DNA from: Desulfuromonadaceae bacterium
Lineage (GTDB): Bacteria; Desulfobacterota; Desulfuromonadia; Geobacterales; Pseudopelobacteraceae
Reading direction: 5' to 3'
DNA: 53,147 nucleotides
NCBI GenBank assembly: GCA_028683435.1
Contig: JAQUIG010000014.1
Coordinates: 1 to 53,147, forward strand
Shown here piece after piece: positions 39,084 to 46,761 of the stretch; position 1 is the stretch's first letter; the number at the start of each line of letters is the position of its first letter. Position numbers and translations under genes: made by a program. The notes beneath the pieces are model-generated. The model made no database searches and was not told where the DNA came from. It saw nothing but the letters and a program-made list of their open reading frames with translations.

Positions 39084-39265
39084 TTAAAAAAACCGGGGAC
39101 AAAGGCCAAAAGGAGACCCAGTGCAAAAATGATCACTCCGCAGAGCACCGCGGCTGCAGCAGCGATATCAAACGGGCTCTTCAGGCGGTGCGCAGCCGGC
39201 AAACCCCAGGCCATCCCTGCCAGACCCGCGACAATAAGCGCTATGTACCGGTAGCCGATGTTCAT
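39080..39265 (-). CDS. Small two-helix membrane protein
   Basis: A 61-residue protein that is almost entirely two hydrophobic helices (IALIVAGLAGMAWGLPAA and IAAAAAVLCGVIIFALGLLL) joined by a short basic loop. GGAG lies six bases before ATG 39265. It starts immediately after the plsC stop (TAGATG) and overlaps the TPR-like gene by four bases. I do not recognise a family. The tight coupling makes it a real gene and hints at a membrane-lipid or RNase J localisation link. Confidence 0.72.
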   Translation of the reverse strand: MNIGYRYIALIVAGLAGMAWGLPAAHRLKSPFDIAAAAAVLCGVIIFALGLLLAFVPGFFK

Positions 39266-39970
39266 CTAACGCTCCAGCCCGGATTCAATCTCTCCCCGCA
39301 CGGCTTCCATCATCCAGGTTTCGGCCTCGCTGCGCCGGAGTTCAGGCGGAGCGACAAGCGGAGGATGCAAGGTGATGCGGATATTGCCGCTATACAGCCT
39401 GATCTCCCCTGCCGGATTGATGCCGCCGCTGCCGTTGATCGTGACCGGAACCACCGGCACAGCCGCCTTGCGGGCTAGGATAAAGCCGCCCCGTTTGAAG
39501 GGGAGCAGGTTGCCGTCAGTCGAGCGGGTTCCTTCGGGGAACAGGACGACACTTTTGCCTTGATGAATCGTCGCTGCAGCCTCATCCACACTCTGCAATG
39601 CCTTGCGTCCATCACTGCGATCAAGCGGGATATAACCGCCGCGCCGCATGGAGGGGCCAAAAAACGGAATTTCAAAGAGTTCTTTTTTTGCGATCCAATG
39701 GATCTGGCGCGGCATGGCGGCCAGCAGGGCCAAAATATCAAAATTACTCTGGTGATTACTCATGAAAATAACCGGGCCGTCAGGAAGGTGCTCCGTCCCG
39801 GCAAGCGTCAGGGTAACACCATTCAGCGCCAGTCCCAGTCGTGCCCAGAGTCTGGCGTGCCAGGCGTAGGCCCGGCCGCTTGAATCAAACAACGTCGAGA
39901 TAATGGCGCTGACTGAAAAAAGAAATGTCAGCGGAATAAACGCTGCCAGATAGAGATACGCGCGAATCAT
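39266..39970 (-). CDS. plsC: 1-acyl-sn-glycerol-3-phosphate acyltransferase
   Basis: A 234-residue membrane-associated acyltransferase that makes phosphatidic acid. ATG 39970 is chosen because GGAG is six bases upstream; ATG 39973 is only three bases from it. An N-terminal membrane segment is followed by the HX4D motif NHQSNFD (about 73-79), KKELFEIPFFGPSMRRGGYIP block, and the substrate motif FPEGTRS. These are the four PlsC blocks in order. It is the first gene of the operon ending in rnj, behind a candidate promoter. Confidence 0.93.
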   Translation of the reverse strand: MIRAYLYLAAFIPLTFLFSVSAIISTLFDSSGRAYAWHARLWARLGLALNGVTLTLAGTEHLPDGPVIFMSNHQSNFDILALLAAMPRQIHWIAKKELFEIPFFGPSMRRGGYIPLDRSDGRKALQSVDEAAATIHQGKSVVLFPEGTRSTDGNLLPFKRGGFILARKAAVPVVPVTINGSGGINPAGEIRLYSGNIRITLHPPLVAPPELRRSEAETWMMEAVRGEIESGLER

Positions 39971-39996
39971 CATGAACTCCAAATATAAACTTATAT

Positions 39997-40025
39997 AAAT
40001 TACAGTGTTATCGCAGGTGAGTCAA
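39997..40025 (-). promoter_or_regulatory. Candidate sigma-70 promoter for plsC-rnj operon
   Basis: Minus strand: TTGACT (40020-40025), 17 bases, TAATTT (39997-40002). The spacing is optimal and the -10 weak but with key T, A and T positions. It lies about 27 bases before the plsC start. Confidence 0.45.
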
Positions 40026-40065
40026 ACAAATTCAGCGATGATGGCGGCAGGTAGAGACTAACGTA

Positions 40066-40386
40066 CTAATCCAGTGTTGTGCGCAGACGTTTTTTTTCAG
40101 AAGTGATTTTTTTACCGGCCAGGCGGTTTTCTTTGGCCCGCCTCGGCACACGGGTGGAGATCCGCTTCTTGACCTTCCGCTCGCGCCGTTCCAGTGCGGC
40201 ACGCAGGCGCTCCATGGCAACCTCGCGGTTTTGAAATTGACTGCGGTTTTCCGAGGCCTGGGCAACGATCCCGGTCGGGAGATGACGGATGCGTACGGCC
40301 GAATCAGTCGTGTTGCGATGTTGCCCGCCCGGGCCGGAGCCGCGGTAGAACTCGATCTTTATGTCTGATTCGCGTATTTCTATCAA
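40066..40386 (-). CDS. Stand-alone class I release-factor domain (GGQ) protein
   Basis: A 106-residue protein carrying only the catalytic domain of class I release factors: [20 protein letters not shown] near residues 17-36 and [14 protein letters not shown], then a strongly basic tail. The start is a TTG at 40386, with GGAGGAGG eight bases upstream and no better ATG. The GGQ loop is nearer to RF1/RF2 ([13 protein letters not shown]) than to ArfB (GGQHVNKVSSAV). Such proteins release peptides from stalled ribosomes or free peptidyl-tRNA, and the basic tail resembles those of ArfB/C12orf65 that probe the mRNA channel. It follows a 56-residue gene and an rRNA methyltransferase in one operon, a translation context. 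Confidence 0.88.
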   Translation of the reverse strand: MIEIRESDIKIEFYRGSGPGGQHRNTTDSAVRIRHLPTGIVAQASENRSQFQNREVAMERLRAALERRERKVKKRISTRVPRRAKENRLAGKKITSEKKRLRTTLD

Positions 40387-40406
40387 TGCTTCGGCCTCCT
40401 CCAGTT

Positions 40407-40577
40407 TTAAAAACTGTCTCTAAACTTTACCAGCAGGTAGAAACAGCCGACTCCAGCAGCCGCCATCAGCAGGTCGCGTCCCCACGGGATCGGTTTTTCC
40501 AGCATCGAATAAAGGAGCGGATCGAGCAGAGCCGTCGTTAATAGGCCGACGCCCCCCCAGGATAGCAGTTTCTTCAT
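40407..40577 (-). CDS. 56-residue small membrane protein
   Basis: A small gene on the minus strand. ATG 40577 overlaps the stop of the rRNA methyltransferase gene by four bases (ATGA), and TAA is at 40407, 20 bases before the release-factor start. The protein begins [18 protein letters not shown] and has two hydrophobic stretches (about 8-24 and 36-50) separated by a short Pro/Lys/Trp/Arg segment, ending KFRDSF. I do not recognise a family. The start overlap and the position between two well-supported genes make it likely to be real. Confidence 0.7.
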   Translation of the reverse strand: MKKLLSWGGVGLLTTALLDPLLYSMLEKPIPWGRDLLMAAAGVGCFYLLVKFRDSF

Positions 40578-41809
40578 CGGTTACACCTTTCCGCTACACA
40601 GCCGGACTTCACACAGATCGCATATTTGAGATAGCGCCCTTCCGGGAAGGTGACCGGATAGGGGAAATCTTCCGGCTGCCCGAGCAGGGAGATCACCCGC
40701 AGGTCACACGCTGCCTGGAGTGCTCCCCGGCGCAACTCTTTGAGGTATTCGGCGACATCAACCTTCTGGTGATTGGACGATGCGATCAACAGCCCGTTGT
40801 CGGTCAGCAGCGGGAGGGCCGCAGCTACCAGGTCGGAGGTGCCGCCGCGGGTCGTAAAGCGGCTCTTGGCGGTGGTGGAAAAAGAGGGGGGGTCCATCAG
40901 GATAATATCGTAGCGTTTCCCCCCCTGCGCCAGTTTCCCCAATACCGCCAGGCAGTCGCCGACGATGAATTCATGCTGTTTGGGGTTGATCCGGTTGGCG
41001 GAGAAGTTGTCTCTGGCCCAGTCGGTGTAGCCGGCCGAGGCGTCGACACTCGTCACCTCTGCTGCGCCGGCAGCGGCTGCCGCCACCGAAAACGCGCCGG
41101 TGTAGGAGAAGAGGTTGAGCAGCCGTTTTCCTTTGACACGCCCCATCAGGTCGCGGCGGTTGCGTCGCTGATCGAGGAACAGTCCGCTGTTCAGCCCCTG
41201 TTCCAGGGTCACCAGAAAGGTGAGGCCGTTCTCCCGGGCTTCCAGGCGCTGCGGCGCTGCTTTTCCGGCCAGAAGCCGCCCGTAATTCTTGCTGTCACTG
41301 ACCGCTTCCAGCTCGCGGGTCTTCTGCGGACGGCTCTTCTCGTAAATCCCGAGCGGCGACAGCAGCTCCTGCAAAATCTGGGTTACCAGCTTCAGGTGCG
41401 GCCGCCAGGCGGCGCAGTATATCTGCAGCATCAGGTAGTCGGCATAGCGATCCACCGTCAGCCCCGGCAGGCCGTCCCCTTCGGCGTTCACGAGGCGATA
41501 GGCGGTGGAATCGTTCAGATCGGCATGGAGGCTCCGCAGCTCTATCGCTCGCTTCAGACGCCCGGTCAGCCAGGAGCGATCAAGCTGTATCCGCCTCCGC
41601 TCCAGTACCCGCGCCACGATCCGTTCCCCCGGATCAAGCAGGGCCGTGGCCAGGAAGCGCCCCTCGGAGTCGCACAGCTCTACGCTCTGCCCGGAGGTGC
41701 CGGCCGGCCATTTCCGGGTATATGCATCAGCGACAACCCAGGGGTGCCCCAACTCCAGCATTCTGACCGTTTCGGGGCCAACGATTCTTGCCGTATCCTT
41801 TGAACTCAC
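40574..41809 (-). CDS. Class I SAM-dependent rRNA methyltransferase, RlmI-like
   Basis: A 411-residue enzyme if GTG 41809 is used, which has GGAG six bases upstream; GTG 41821 in the same frame would add four residues. An N-terminal PUA-like domain (about 8-80) is followed by EGDGLPGLTVDRY, an RNA-binding middle region, and a Rossmann methyltransferase: LLNLFSYTGAFSVAAAAAGA (SAM motif I), TSVDAS, IVGDCL, and DPPSFS (catalytic motif). This is the RlmI/RlmO-type family that makes 5-methylcytosine in 23S rRNA. It follows mog by 15 bases and is coupled to the small membrane protein. Confidence 0.88.
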   Translation of the reverse strand: MSSKDTARIVGPETVRMLELGHPWVVADAYTRKWPAGTSGQSVELCDSEGRFLATALLDPGERIVARVLERRRIQLDRSWLTGRLKRAIELRSLHADLNDSTAYRLVNAEGDGLPGLTVDRYADYLMLQIYCAAWRPHLKLVTQILQELLSPLGIYEKSRPQKTRELEAVSDSKNYGRLLAGKAAPQRLEARENGLTFLVTLEQGLNSGLFLDQRRNRRDLMGRVKGKRLLNLFSYTGAFSVAAAAAGAAEVTSVDASAGYTDWARDNFSANRINPKQHEFIVGDCLAVLGKLAQGGKRYDIILMDPPSFSTTAKSRFTTRGGTSDLVAAALPLLTDNGLLIASSNHQKVDVAEYLKELRRGALQAACDLRVISLLGQPEDFPYPVTFPEGRYLKYAICVKSGCVAERCNR

Positions 41810-41824
41810 ATGCTTCTCCACTCT

Positions 41825-42322
41825 TTATTTTGCAAACCTGTTGCCGCAATCTTCCTGTCCGCCGCGGATCTTTTCAACGGCGTGACCGATTGTCGGCCAG
41901 ACCGCCTCCAGGTTTTCCAGGGCACCACGGGGGCTTCCGGGGAGATTGATGATCAGCGTCTGCTTGCGAATGCCGGCGGTAGCCCGGGACAGGGAAGCCA
42001 TTGGGGTCTTCTCCAGGCTTCGGAGGCGCATCAGTTCGCCGAGACCGGGGATGGCTCGCTCGACGACCTGCAACGTCGCCTCGGGAGTCACGTCGCGGGG
42101 GGAAACGCCGGTGCCGCCGGTCGTCAGGATCAGGTCGGCCGCATCGGTATCGGCCCATTCCGTCAGCACCGCCACAATCTGCTCGAATTCATCGGCAATG
42201 ATGCGGGACACAACCGTCTGTACCCCGCGCTCTGCAAGCCACGCCGCCAGCGCCGGGCCACTTTTATCAACCCGCTCGCCACGCGAACCCTTGTCACTCA
42301 ACGTCAGAATAGCGGCTTTCAT
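41825..42322 (-). CDS. mog: Molybdopterin adenylyltransferase (MogA/MoaB family)
   Basis: A 165-residue enzyme. ATG 42322 is chosen because GGAGGAGAG precedes it; the longer frame to 42364 has no site. It starts AAILTLSDKGSRGER, has the nucleotide-binding TTGGTGVSPRDVTPEA (about 72-87), and ends with NLPGSPRGALENLEAVWP. This is the MoaB/MogA fold that adenylates molybdopterin for molybdenum insertion. Anaerobic respirers use molybdoenzymes widely. It heads an operon with the rRNA methyltransferase, a small membrane protein and the release-factor domain; the functional link is unclear. Confidence 0.93.
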   Translation of the reverse strand: MKAAILTLSDKGSRGERVDKSGPALAAWLAERGVQTVVSRIIADEFEQIVAVLTEWADTDAADLILTTGGTGVSPRDVTPEATLQVVERAIPGLGELMRLRSLEKTPMASLSRATAGIRKQTLIINLPGSPRGALENLEAVWPTIGHAVEKIRGGQEDCGNRFAK

Positions 42323-42452
42323 CTGCTCTCCTCCCGTAAAATCCCTTTTCTCTCGGAGTGTCACGGATTAATTCCAGTACAATGCGATCACCGGGTGCAT
42401 GAGCATAACAAAACTTATCATGGATGTCCCCGGAATTATCTAATTTTCTCGC

Positions 42453-42482
42453 AAAAAAGCCCCGCCGGTTTTCCGGCGGGGT
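42453..42482 (-). terminator. Rho-independent terminator after the multiheme cytochrome
   Basis: CCCCGCCGG (42460-42468) and CCGGCGGGG (42473-42481) pair perfectly around TTTT. The A-run at 42453-42458 becomes a T-run on the minus strand, directly after the cytochrome gene stop. Confidence 0.92.
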
Positions 42483-42506
42483 TGATGGAGTCATCGGAGA
42501 GGCCAA

Positions 42507-44642
42507 TTACTTTTTAATGCCCACCGTAAGACCACGCTCGGAAGCGCGGGTGAAGCTGTGGCACATGGAACAGTCGATCTTCTCACTGGTCACGTGCTTG
42601 CTGTGCAGAGAAGTAAAGCTTGGCATATCCTCGTTGCCGTGACACTGGGTGCATACGGTTGATTGCGCCGCCTTTAACGAATAACCCATACTCTTCAGGT
42701 TCATCTGGGGTGCCGGTGCAGTCGTGGTCCCGTGGCAGGAAGTGCACTGCAGCGCAGCTGTTTTTGGTGAGACGGTATGGTTCAGCATCTGGTACTCGTC
42801 GGCCTTCACCATAGTGTACGCATCTCCTGCATTCAGGCCCATGTTGGTCAGGCCGGACTGTACTGCTCCAACAAGGTCACCATTTTTGAAGTACAAAGAG
42901 GTATTCAGAGCAATAAGCTTGCCGGATGCTGCATGTCTCGGCTGCAGGGATGTTTTGTACTTGAACGGCGTTAATTTACTGTTAGCGCCGTTGATGTCGC
43001 CGTTTGGCCGGCTGATCTTGTAGGCGCCTGTTGCAGGGTCAATTACGGCGACGTCGTTAAGATCGGACACCCAGGAAGTGCCATCGAAGAAGGCGTAGAG
43101 CGGTTTCAGATTATTTGCTTTAATTACGGTAGGTTCCCAGCGGTTGTTGGCAACAGACCACTCAGGAGTGACCCAGGTACGGGTTGTTTCGGTTGCTTGG
43201 TCGCCAAAGCCGGTGAGTTGATCAACCACCGCATCGGCAGCCATCTTGCCGTACGTCGGGATGTGACAGGTTTGGCAGGCGACTCGTTTCATATGTGAGT
43301 TAATAGCAGCGGTTGCATGGCCGGATGTAAGTGCCGCTTTGCTGCTGTGGCAGGCAGATGTTGAACAGTTGACACCAACGGTGCTATCGGTGGGGCGCAG
43401 ATCTGAACCGCGGCCGGCCACGTGGTGGTTGGTGAAGGTGTGGCACTGCTGGCAGGACAAGTTTGCTCCGGTCGTAGCCATATGGACATCATAGTTGCGA
43501 TCATTGGTCGTTCCGTTGATCAGAGCCAGGTCGCCGCGCTTAAGTGCATCGCCGCCGCCACCCTTGGCGTGGCACTGTAGGCAGCTGGACTTGACCGGTT
43601 TGTGGACGGTCTGTACGGCGGCATCCATGGTGATGGTCATCTTGGTCATGTCAGGTTCGAATAGGCCGGTGCTGGAGTTGCGGGCCCTTTTATACTCTTT
43701 CTGGTGACAGATCAAGCAGTCGATATTCCTGGTGGCGTCGGCAACGGTACCAGGTTTTGCGCCTGCACCAATATGGCAGCCACCGCAACCGTTCCAGTTA
43801 CCCAAGGTGTTGATGCAGTAGGCGTTAATGGCGGTGTTTAGTTTGCCGCCGGTGACGCCCGGTTTGTTGCTGATCTGGCTGTTTGGCCCTTCCCATTTGT
43901 AGTGCGTGCTGCCGGCCATTCCTGCGGCCTGGGTGGCGTGGCACTGGAGGCACATGGTGCCGTCGGTATAGGTCAGGTTGGCATGATTGCCGGCTGGGGG
44001 CTGCGTCGTTGTACCGGCGGTGAAGGTGGCTGTCTTCACCGCTTCGTTGTTACCGGCGGCGTCGCGGGCGAAGAACTTCAATGTTGTGGTAGCGGTCAGA
44101 GAGATCGGGGCGCTGTAGCGGGTTGAAGAAGTTGTCGGAGTAGTGCCGTTGAGAGTGTAGTAAATGGTGGCGCTCTCGTTGACAGTCAGGGTGACGCTGA
44201 CCGGCATTGAATGTGTTCCGGAAACAGGGGAAACAGCCGTTACCGGTGGGGTGGCGTCGGCAGTGGTAGTCGTGACAACCTGTGGATAGCTGTATGCCTT
44301 GGTCTCATTGTCCTTATACTTAAAGCTGCCGCGGACCTCGTACTTACCCGTTTTGGCGGAACGGGAGAGCGTGTAGGCGTAGCTGTAAACGCCGTTGCCG
44401 GCGTTCTTCATGCTGGTCTGTACCAATTCACTGCCGGAAGAGTTTTTGATGCGGACTTCACGGGTTCGGGGCGAAGTAATCGGTTTGCCATACTTGTTCT
44501 TGTACAGGGCGGTGATCTTAATTACTTGCCCTGGGGAATAGCTGCTCTTGTCGGTGCTGACGGTCAGTGTGTCGGCAGAGGCAATCGCCGTGATGGCGAA
44601 GACACATAGAAACAAAAACAGTGCAGGCAGTTTCGTCATCAT
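42507..44642 (-). CDS. Secreted multiheme c-type cytochrome with Ig-like N-terminus
   Basis: A 711-residue exported cytochrome. AAGGAG precedes ATG 44642. A signal peptide ends near AIASADT. Residues about 25-110 look like an Ig/MG2-type beta domain (STDKSSYSPGQVIKITALY), and about 130-205 resemble a chitobiase-C-type beta domain (YYTLNGTTPTTSSTRYSAPI). Nine CXXCH haem sites follow (CLQCH, CGGCH, CLICH, CLQCH, CQQCH, CQTCH, CTSCH, CTQCH, CSMCH) plus one CX4CH (CSTSACH), so ten haems are predicted. The role is probably electron transfer to an extracellular acceptor; its own partner proteins are not in the window. Expression is likely set by the riboswitch upstream. Confidence 0.92.
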   Translation of the reverse strand: MMTKLPALFLFLCVFAITAIASADTLTVSTDKSSYSPGQVIKITALYKNKYGKPITSPRTREVRIKNSSGSELVQTSMKNAGNGVYSYAYTLSRSAKTGKYEVRGSFKYKDNETKAYSYPQVVTTTTADATPPVTAVSPVSGTHSMPVSVTLTVNESATIYYTLNGTTPTTSSTRYSAPISLTATTTLKFFARDAAGNNEAVKTATFTAGTTTQPPAGNHANLTYTDGTMCLQCHATQAAGMAGSTHYKWEGPNSQISNKPGVTGGKLNTAINAYCINTLGNWNGCGGCHIGAGAKPGTVADATRNIDCLICHQKEYKRARNSSTGLFEPDMTKMTITMDAAVQTVHKPVKSSCLQCHAKGGGGDALKRGDLALINGTTNDRNYDVHMATTGANLSCQQCHTFTNHHVAGRGSDLRPTDSTVGVNCSTSACHSSKAALTSGHATAAINSHMKRVACQTCHIPTYGKMAADAVVDQLTGFGDQATETTRTWVTPEWSVANNRWEPTVIKANNLKPLYAFFDGTSWVSDLNDVAVIDPATGAYKISRPNGDINGANSKLTPFKYKTSLQPRHAASGKLIALNTSLYFKNGDLVGAVQSGLTNMGLNAGDAYTMVKADEYQMLNHTVSPKTAALQCTSCHGTTTAPAPQMNLKSMGYSLKAAQSTVCTQCHGNEDMPSFTSLHSKHVTSEKIDCSMCHSFTRASERGLTVGIKK

Positions 44643-44705
44643 TTTCTCCTTGCGGGGCTACCGCGGTAGTAAACGAAAGCCGGTTGGCTCTTTGGATGGC
44701 ATTTG

Positions 44706-44734
44706 ACTACACAGAGAAGGAGGTTCGTTGTCAA
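44706..44734 (-). promoter_or_regulatory. Possible internal promoter downstream of the riboswitch
   Basis: Minus strand: TTGACA (44729-44734), 17 bases, TGTAGT (44706-44711). The -35 is perfect and the -10 weak. A transcript from here would carry the cytochrome gene but not the riboswitch. A 12-base palindrome, CTACCGCGGTAG (44658-44669), lies further downstream in the same leader. Confidence 0.3.
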
Positions 44735-44815
44735 TACCTGGCGATGCTACAGAGTTTAGTGGTTTGGTCAGATCGTCGGCACCCTCCTTTCATGAGTCGT
44801 ATCTGCTACAAACGC

Positions 44816-44921
44816 AAAACAGCCGGACGCCCAATATCGGTGTGATATTTCGGCGACCCGGCTGTCTCAATGAGACCCTGTAGGCTTTCCGTCCTACCTT
44901 CGCAGGCAGTTTAGTATTATC
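44816..44921 (-). promoter_or_regulatory. GEMM-I riboswitch (cGAMP-I type) with terminator
   Basis: Minus strand. The aptamer runs from about 44921 to 44844. Recognisable parts: ACTAAAC, a hairpin with GCGA tetraloop (GCCT-GCGA-AGGT), then ACGGAAAGCC with the adenine that intercalates between the ligand bases, a second arm GGGTCTC/GAGAC, and CAGCCGGGTCGCCGAA, the tetraloop-receptor strand. Aligned to the V. cholerae Vc2 GEMM aptamer, the residue at position 20 (two before TAAAC) is A, not G; in Geobacter GEMM-Ib RNAs that A goes with 3',3'-cGAMP binding. CAGCCGG (minus, 44864-44858) also pairs with CCGGCTG (44826-44820) to make a long hairpin followed by TTTT (44819-44816), so ligand binding should block the terminator and turn expression on. 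Confidence 0.88.
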
Positions 44922-44961
44922 GTTATCATACGCAGTTTGTTTGCGTACAATTATGGTTAGC

Positions 44962-44989
44962 AATATAAATTAACAACAGATTTAGTCAA
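44962..44989 (-). promoter_or_regulatory. Sigma-70 promoter for the riboswitch-cytochrome transcript
   Basis: Minus strand: TTGACT (44984-44989), 16 bases, TATATT (44962-44967). Start of transcription expected near 44955, giving a short unpaired lead-in before the aptamer. The whole gap from 44643 to 45039 is thus explained by promoter, riboswitch and leader. Confidence 0.7.
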
Positions 44990-45039
44990 GTAAAAAGAGA
45001 GGGGAGACTTAGAGTGGGTTTGGTGTGAAAGATTAATAG

Positions 45040-46698
45040 TCACATGGTACTAGCGGCATTGTATGTGTCAATTCCTCCGGAGAGATTGAAGCAGTTGGTA
45101 AAGCCGTGTGCTGTGAGGATACGGCTGGCTATGTATCCGCGCACGCCAACCTTGCAGAAAATCAGAATAGGTCTGTCCTTCGGCAGCTTTGAAAGCTTGC
45201 GGCGCAGCATGTCTACCGGGATATTGACCGCCCCTGCGATCGTGCCCGCCAGGAACTCACCGAGTGAGCGCACGTCAAGGAGGTATGCGCCTTCAGCAAC
45301 GGCAGGCGCAACAGCATCGTAGCTTATGCTTTGCACGAGTCCATCAAGAATGTTCTGCGCGATAAATCCGATCATATTGACCGGATCCTTCGCGGATGAG
45401 TAAGGTGGCGCGTAGGCGTGCTCTATTTCAGTCAGGTCATCTACCGTCATGCCCCCCTTTATCGCCGTCGCAATCACGTCGATCCGCTTGTCGACCCCTT
45501 CGTAGCCGACGACTTGCGCGCCGAGTACGCGCCTGGTTTCGGGGCAAAAGGTGAGCTTGAATGAGAGCATGGTTGCGCCGGGGTAATACTCTGCATGGTG
45601 CCCGGAATGGTTTATGACGCTGCGATACGGGATGCTTTCGGCTCTGCAGAACTTTTCAGTTGCGCCGGTTATGCCGACGGCAAGATCAAAGACCTTCGCA
45701 ATGGACGTTCCCATGGTGCCGGTATAGCAGCGCGTCATTATCCCGTGGATCGTGTCTGCGGCGATTCGTCCCTGCTTGTTGGCAGGCCCGGCCAGCGGTA
45801 CGGCACCCCTCTTGCCGCTAAAAGGGTTTATGACTTCGATGGCATCACCGGCAGCATAGATGTCGGGCTGGTTTGTCCGGAGATGCTGGTCTACGATGAT
45901 GTGCCCGCGCGCGCCAAGCTCAATGCCGGAATCGGCAAGAAATCCGGTATTCGGCGCGACACCGATGGAGAGAAGAACCAGCTCCGCCTCAAGGCGTGCC
46001 CCGCTCCCGAGTCGCGCCAGAACACCCCCTCCAGGGAGCGGCTCAAAAACGGTCACCGTTTCGTTTAAAAACAGTTCGATGCCGTTCTTACGCAGTTCAC
46101 CATGCACAATGGCAGCCATTTCCGGGTCGATGGCATTCATCACCTGTGGCGCCATTTCAACAACCGTCACCTCTATCCCGCGCAGGCGGATGTTTTCAGC
46201 CATCTCCAGCCCGATAAAACCGCCACCCACGACCAGGGCTTTCCTGACGCTGCCATTGTCAACTATCGCCTTTATTGCGTCTGTGTCAGGTATGGTCCAG
46301 AGGGTTTTTATGGCCGGATGCCGGCTACCGGGGATGGCAGGTTTGACCGGTGACCCGCCGGGAGTCAGCAGCAGCGAGTCGTAGCTCTCTTCGTACTGCT
46401 CCCCGGTGCGAAGGTTGTTCACCGTGACCGTTTTCCTCTCCGGATGTACGGCAACGGCTTCGTTATGTATTCTTACATCGGCATTAAAGCGCCGCTTGAA
46501 TGATTGGGGTGTCTGCAGCAGGAGCTCGTCCCGGTCAGTTATCTCGTTTCCGATATAATAGGGAAGTCCGCAGTTGGCATAAGAAACATACTCGCCACGT
46601 TCAAGAACGATAATTTCGGTTGTTTCATCAAGACGTCTCAGGCGTGCAGCCGCAGACATTCCTGCGGCAACTCCGCCAATAATAAGATATTTTGCCAT
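45040..46698 (-). CDS. CoA-disulfide reductase-type flavoprotein with rhodanese domain
   Basis: A 552-residue FAD enzyme. GGAGG precedes ATG 46698. N-terminal FAD-binding GGVAAGMSAAARLRRLD; redox Cys43 in SYANCGLPYYIG, the single active cysteine of CoA-disulfide and CoA-persulfide reductases; NAD(P)H-binding VVGGGFIGLEMAENIRLRG (about 155-173); dimerisation domain (about 330-445) with MLSFKLTF; and a C-terminal rhodanese domain (about 460-552) with Cys515 in IFCKVGVRG. The fused form (CoADR-RHD, Npsr-like) reduces polysulfides or persulfides via CoA. It is the last gene of the four-gene operon, 63 bases after the radical SAM fusion, and could accept sulfur from the periplasmic rhodanese pathway. 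Confidence 0.9.
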   Translation of the reverse strand: MAKYLIIGGVAAGMSAAARLRRLDETTEIIVLERGEYVSYANCGLPYYIGNEITDRDELLLQTPQSFKRRFNADVRIHNEAVAVHPERKTVTVNNLRTGEQYEESYDSLLLTPGGSPVKPAIPGSRHPAIKTLWTIPDTDAIKAIVDNGSVRKALVVGGGFIGLEMAENIRLRGIEVTVVEMAPQVMNAIDPEMAAIVHGELRKNGIELFLNETVTVFEPLPGGGVLARLGSGARLEAELVLLSIGVAPNTGFLADSGIELGARGHIIVDQHLRTNQPDIYAAGDAIEVINPFSGKRGAVPLAGPANKQGRIAADTIHGIMTRCYTGTMGTSIAKVFDLAVGITGATEKFCRAESIPYRSVINHSGHHAEYYPGATMLSFKLTFCPETRRVLGAQVVGYEGVDKRIDVIATAIKGGMTVDDLTEIEHAYAPPYSSAKDPVNMIGFIAQNILDGLVQSISYDAVAPAVAEGAYLLDVRSLGEFLAGTIAGAVNIPVDMLRRKLSKLPKDRPILIFCKVGVRGYIASRILTAHGFTNCFNLSGGIDTYNAASTM

Positions 46699-46761
46699 TA
46701 TTCCTCCGGAAAAGTTTTAATCATGCCAGGGCATATCTGCTTCGTCAGCTGCCGGTGAGTG

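Noticed and set aside
40769-41803. Plus-strand frame of 344 codons opposite the rRNA methyltransferase
   Set aside because: Antisense shadow in a GC-rich gene. The methyltransferase has SAM and DPPSFS motifs in frame; the opposite frame has none.
44742-44804. Short ATG frame (about 20 codons) in the cytochrome leader as a leader peptide
   Set aside because: No clear ribosome site, no codon bias, and regulation is already explained by the riboswitch.
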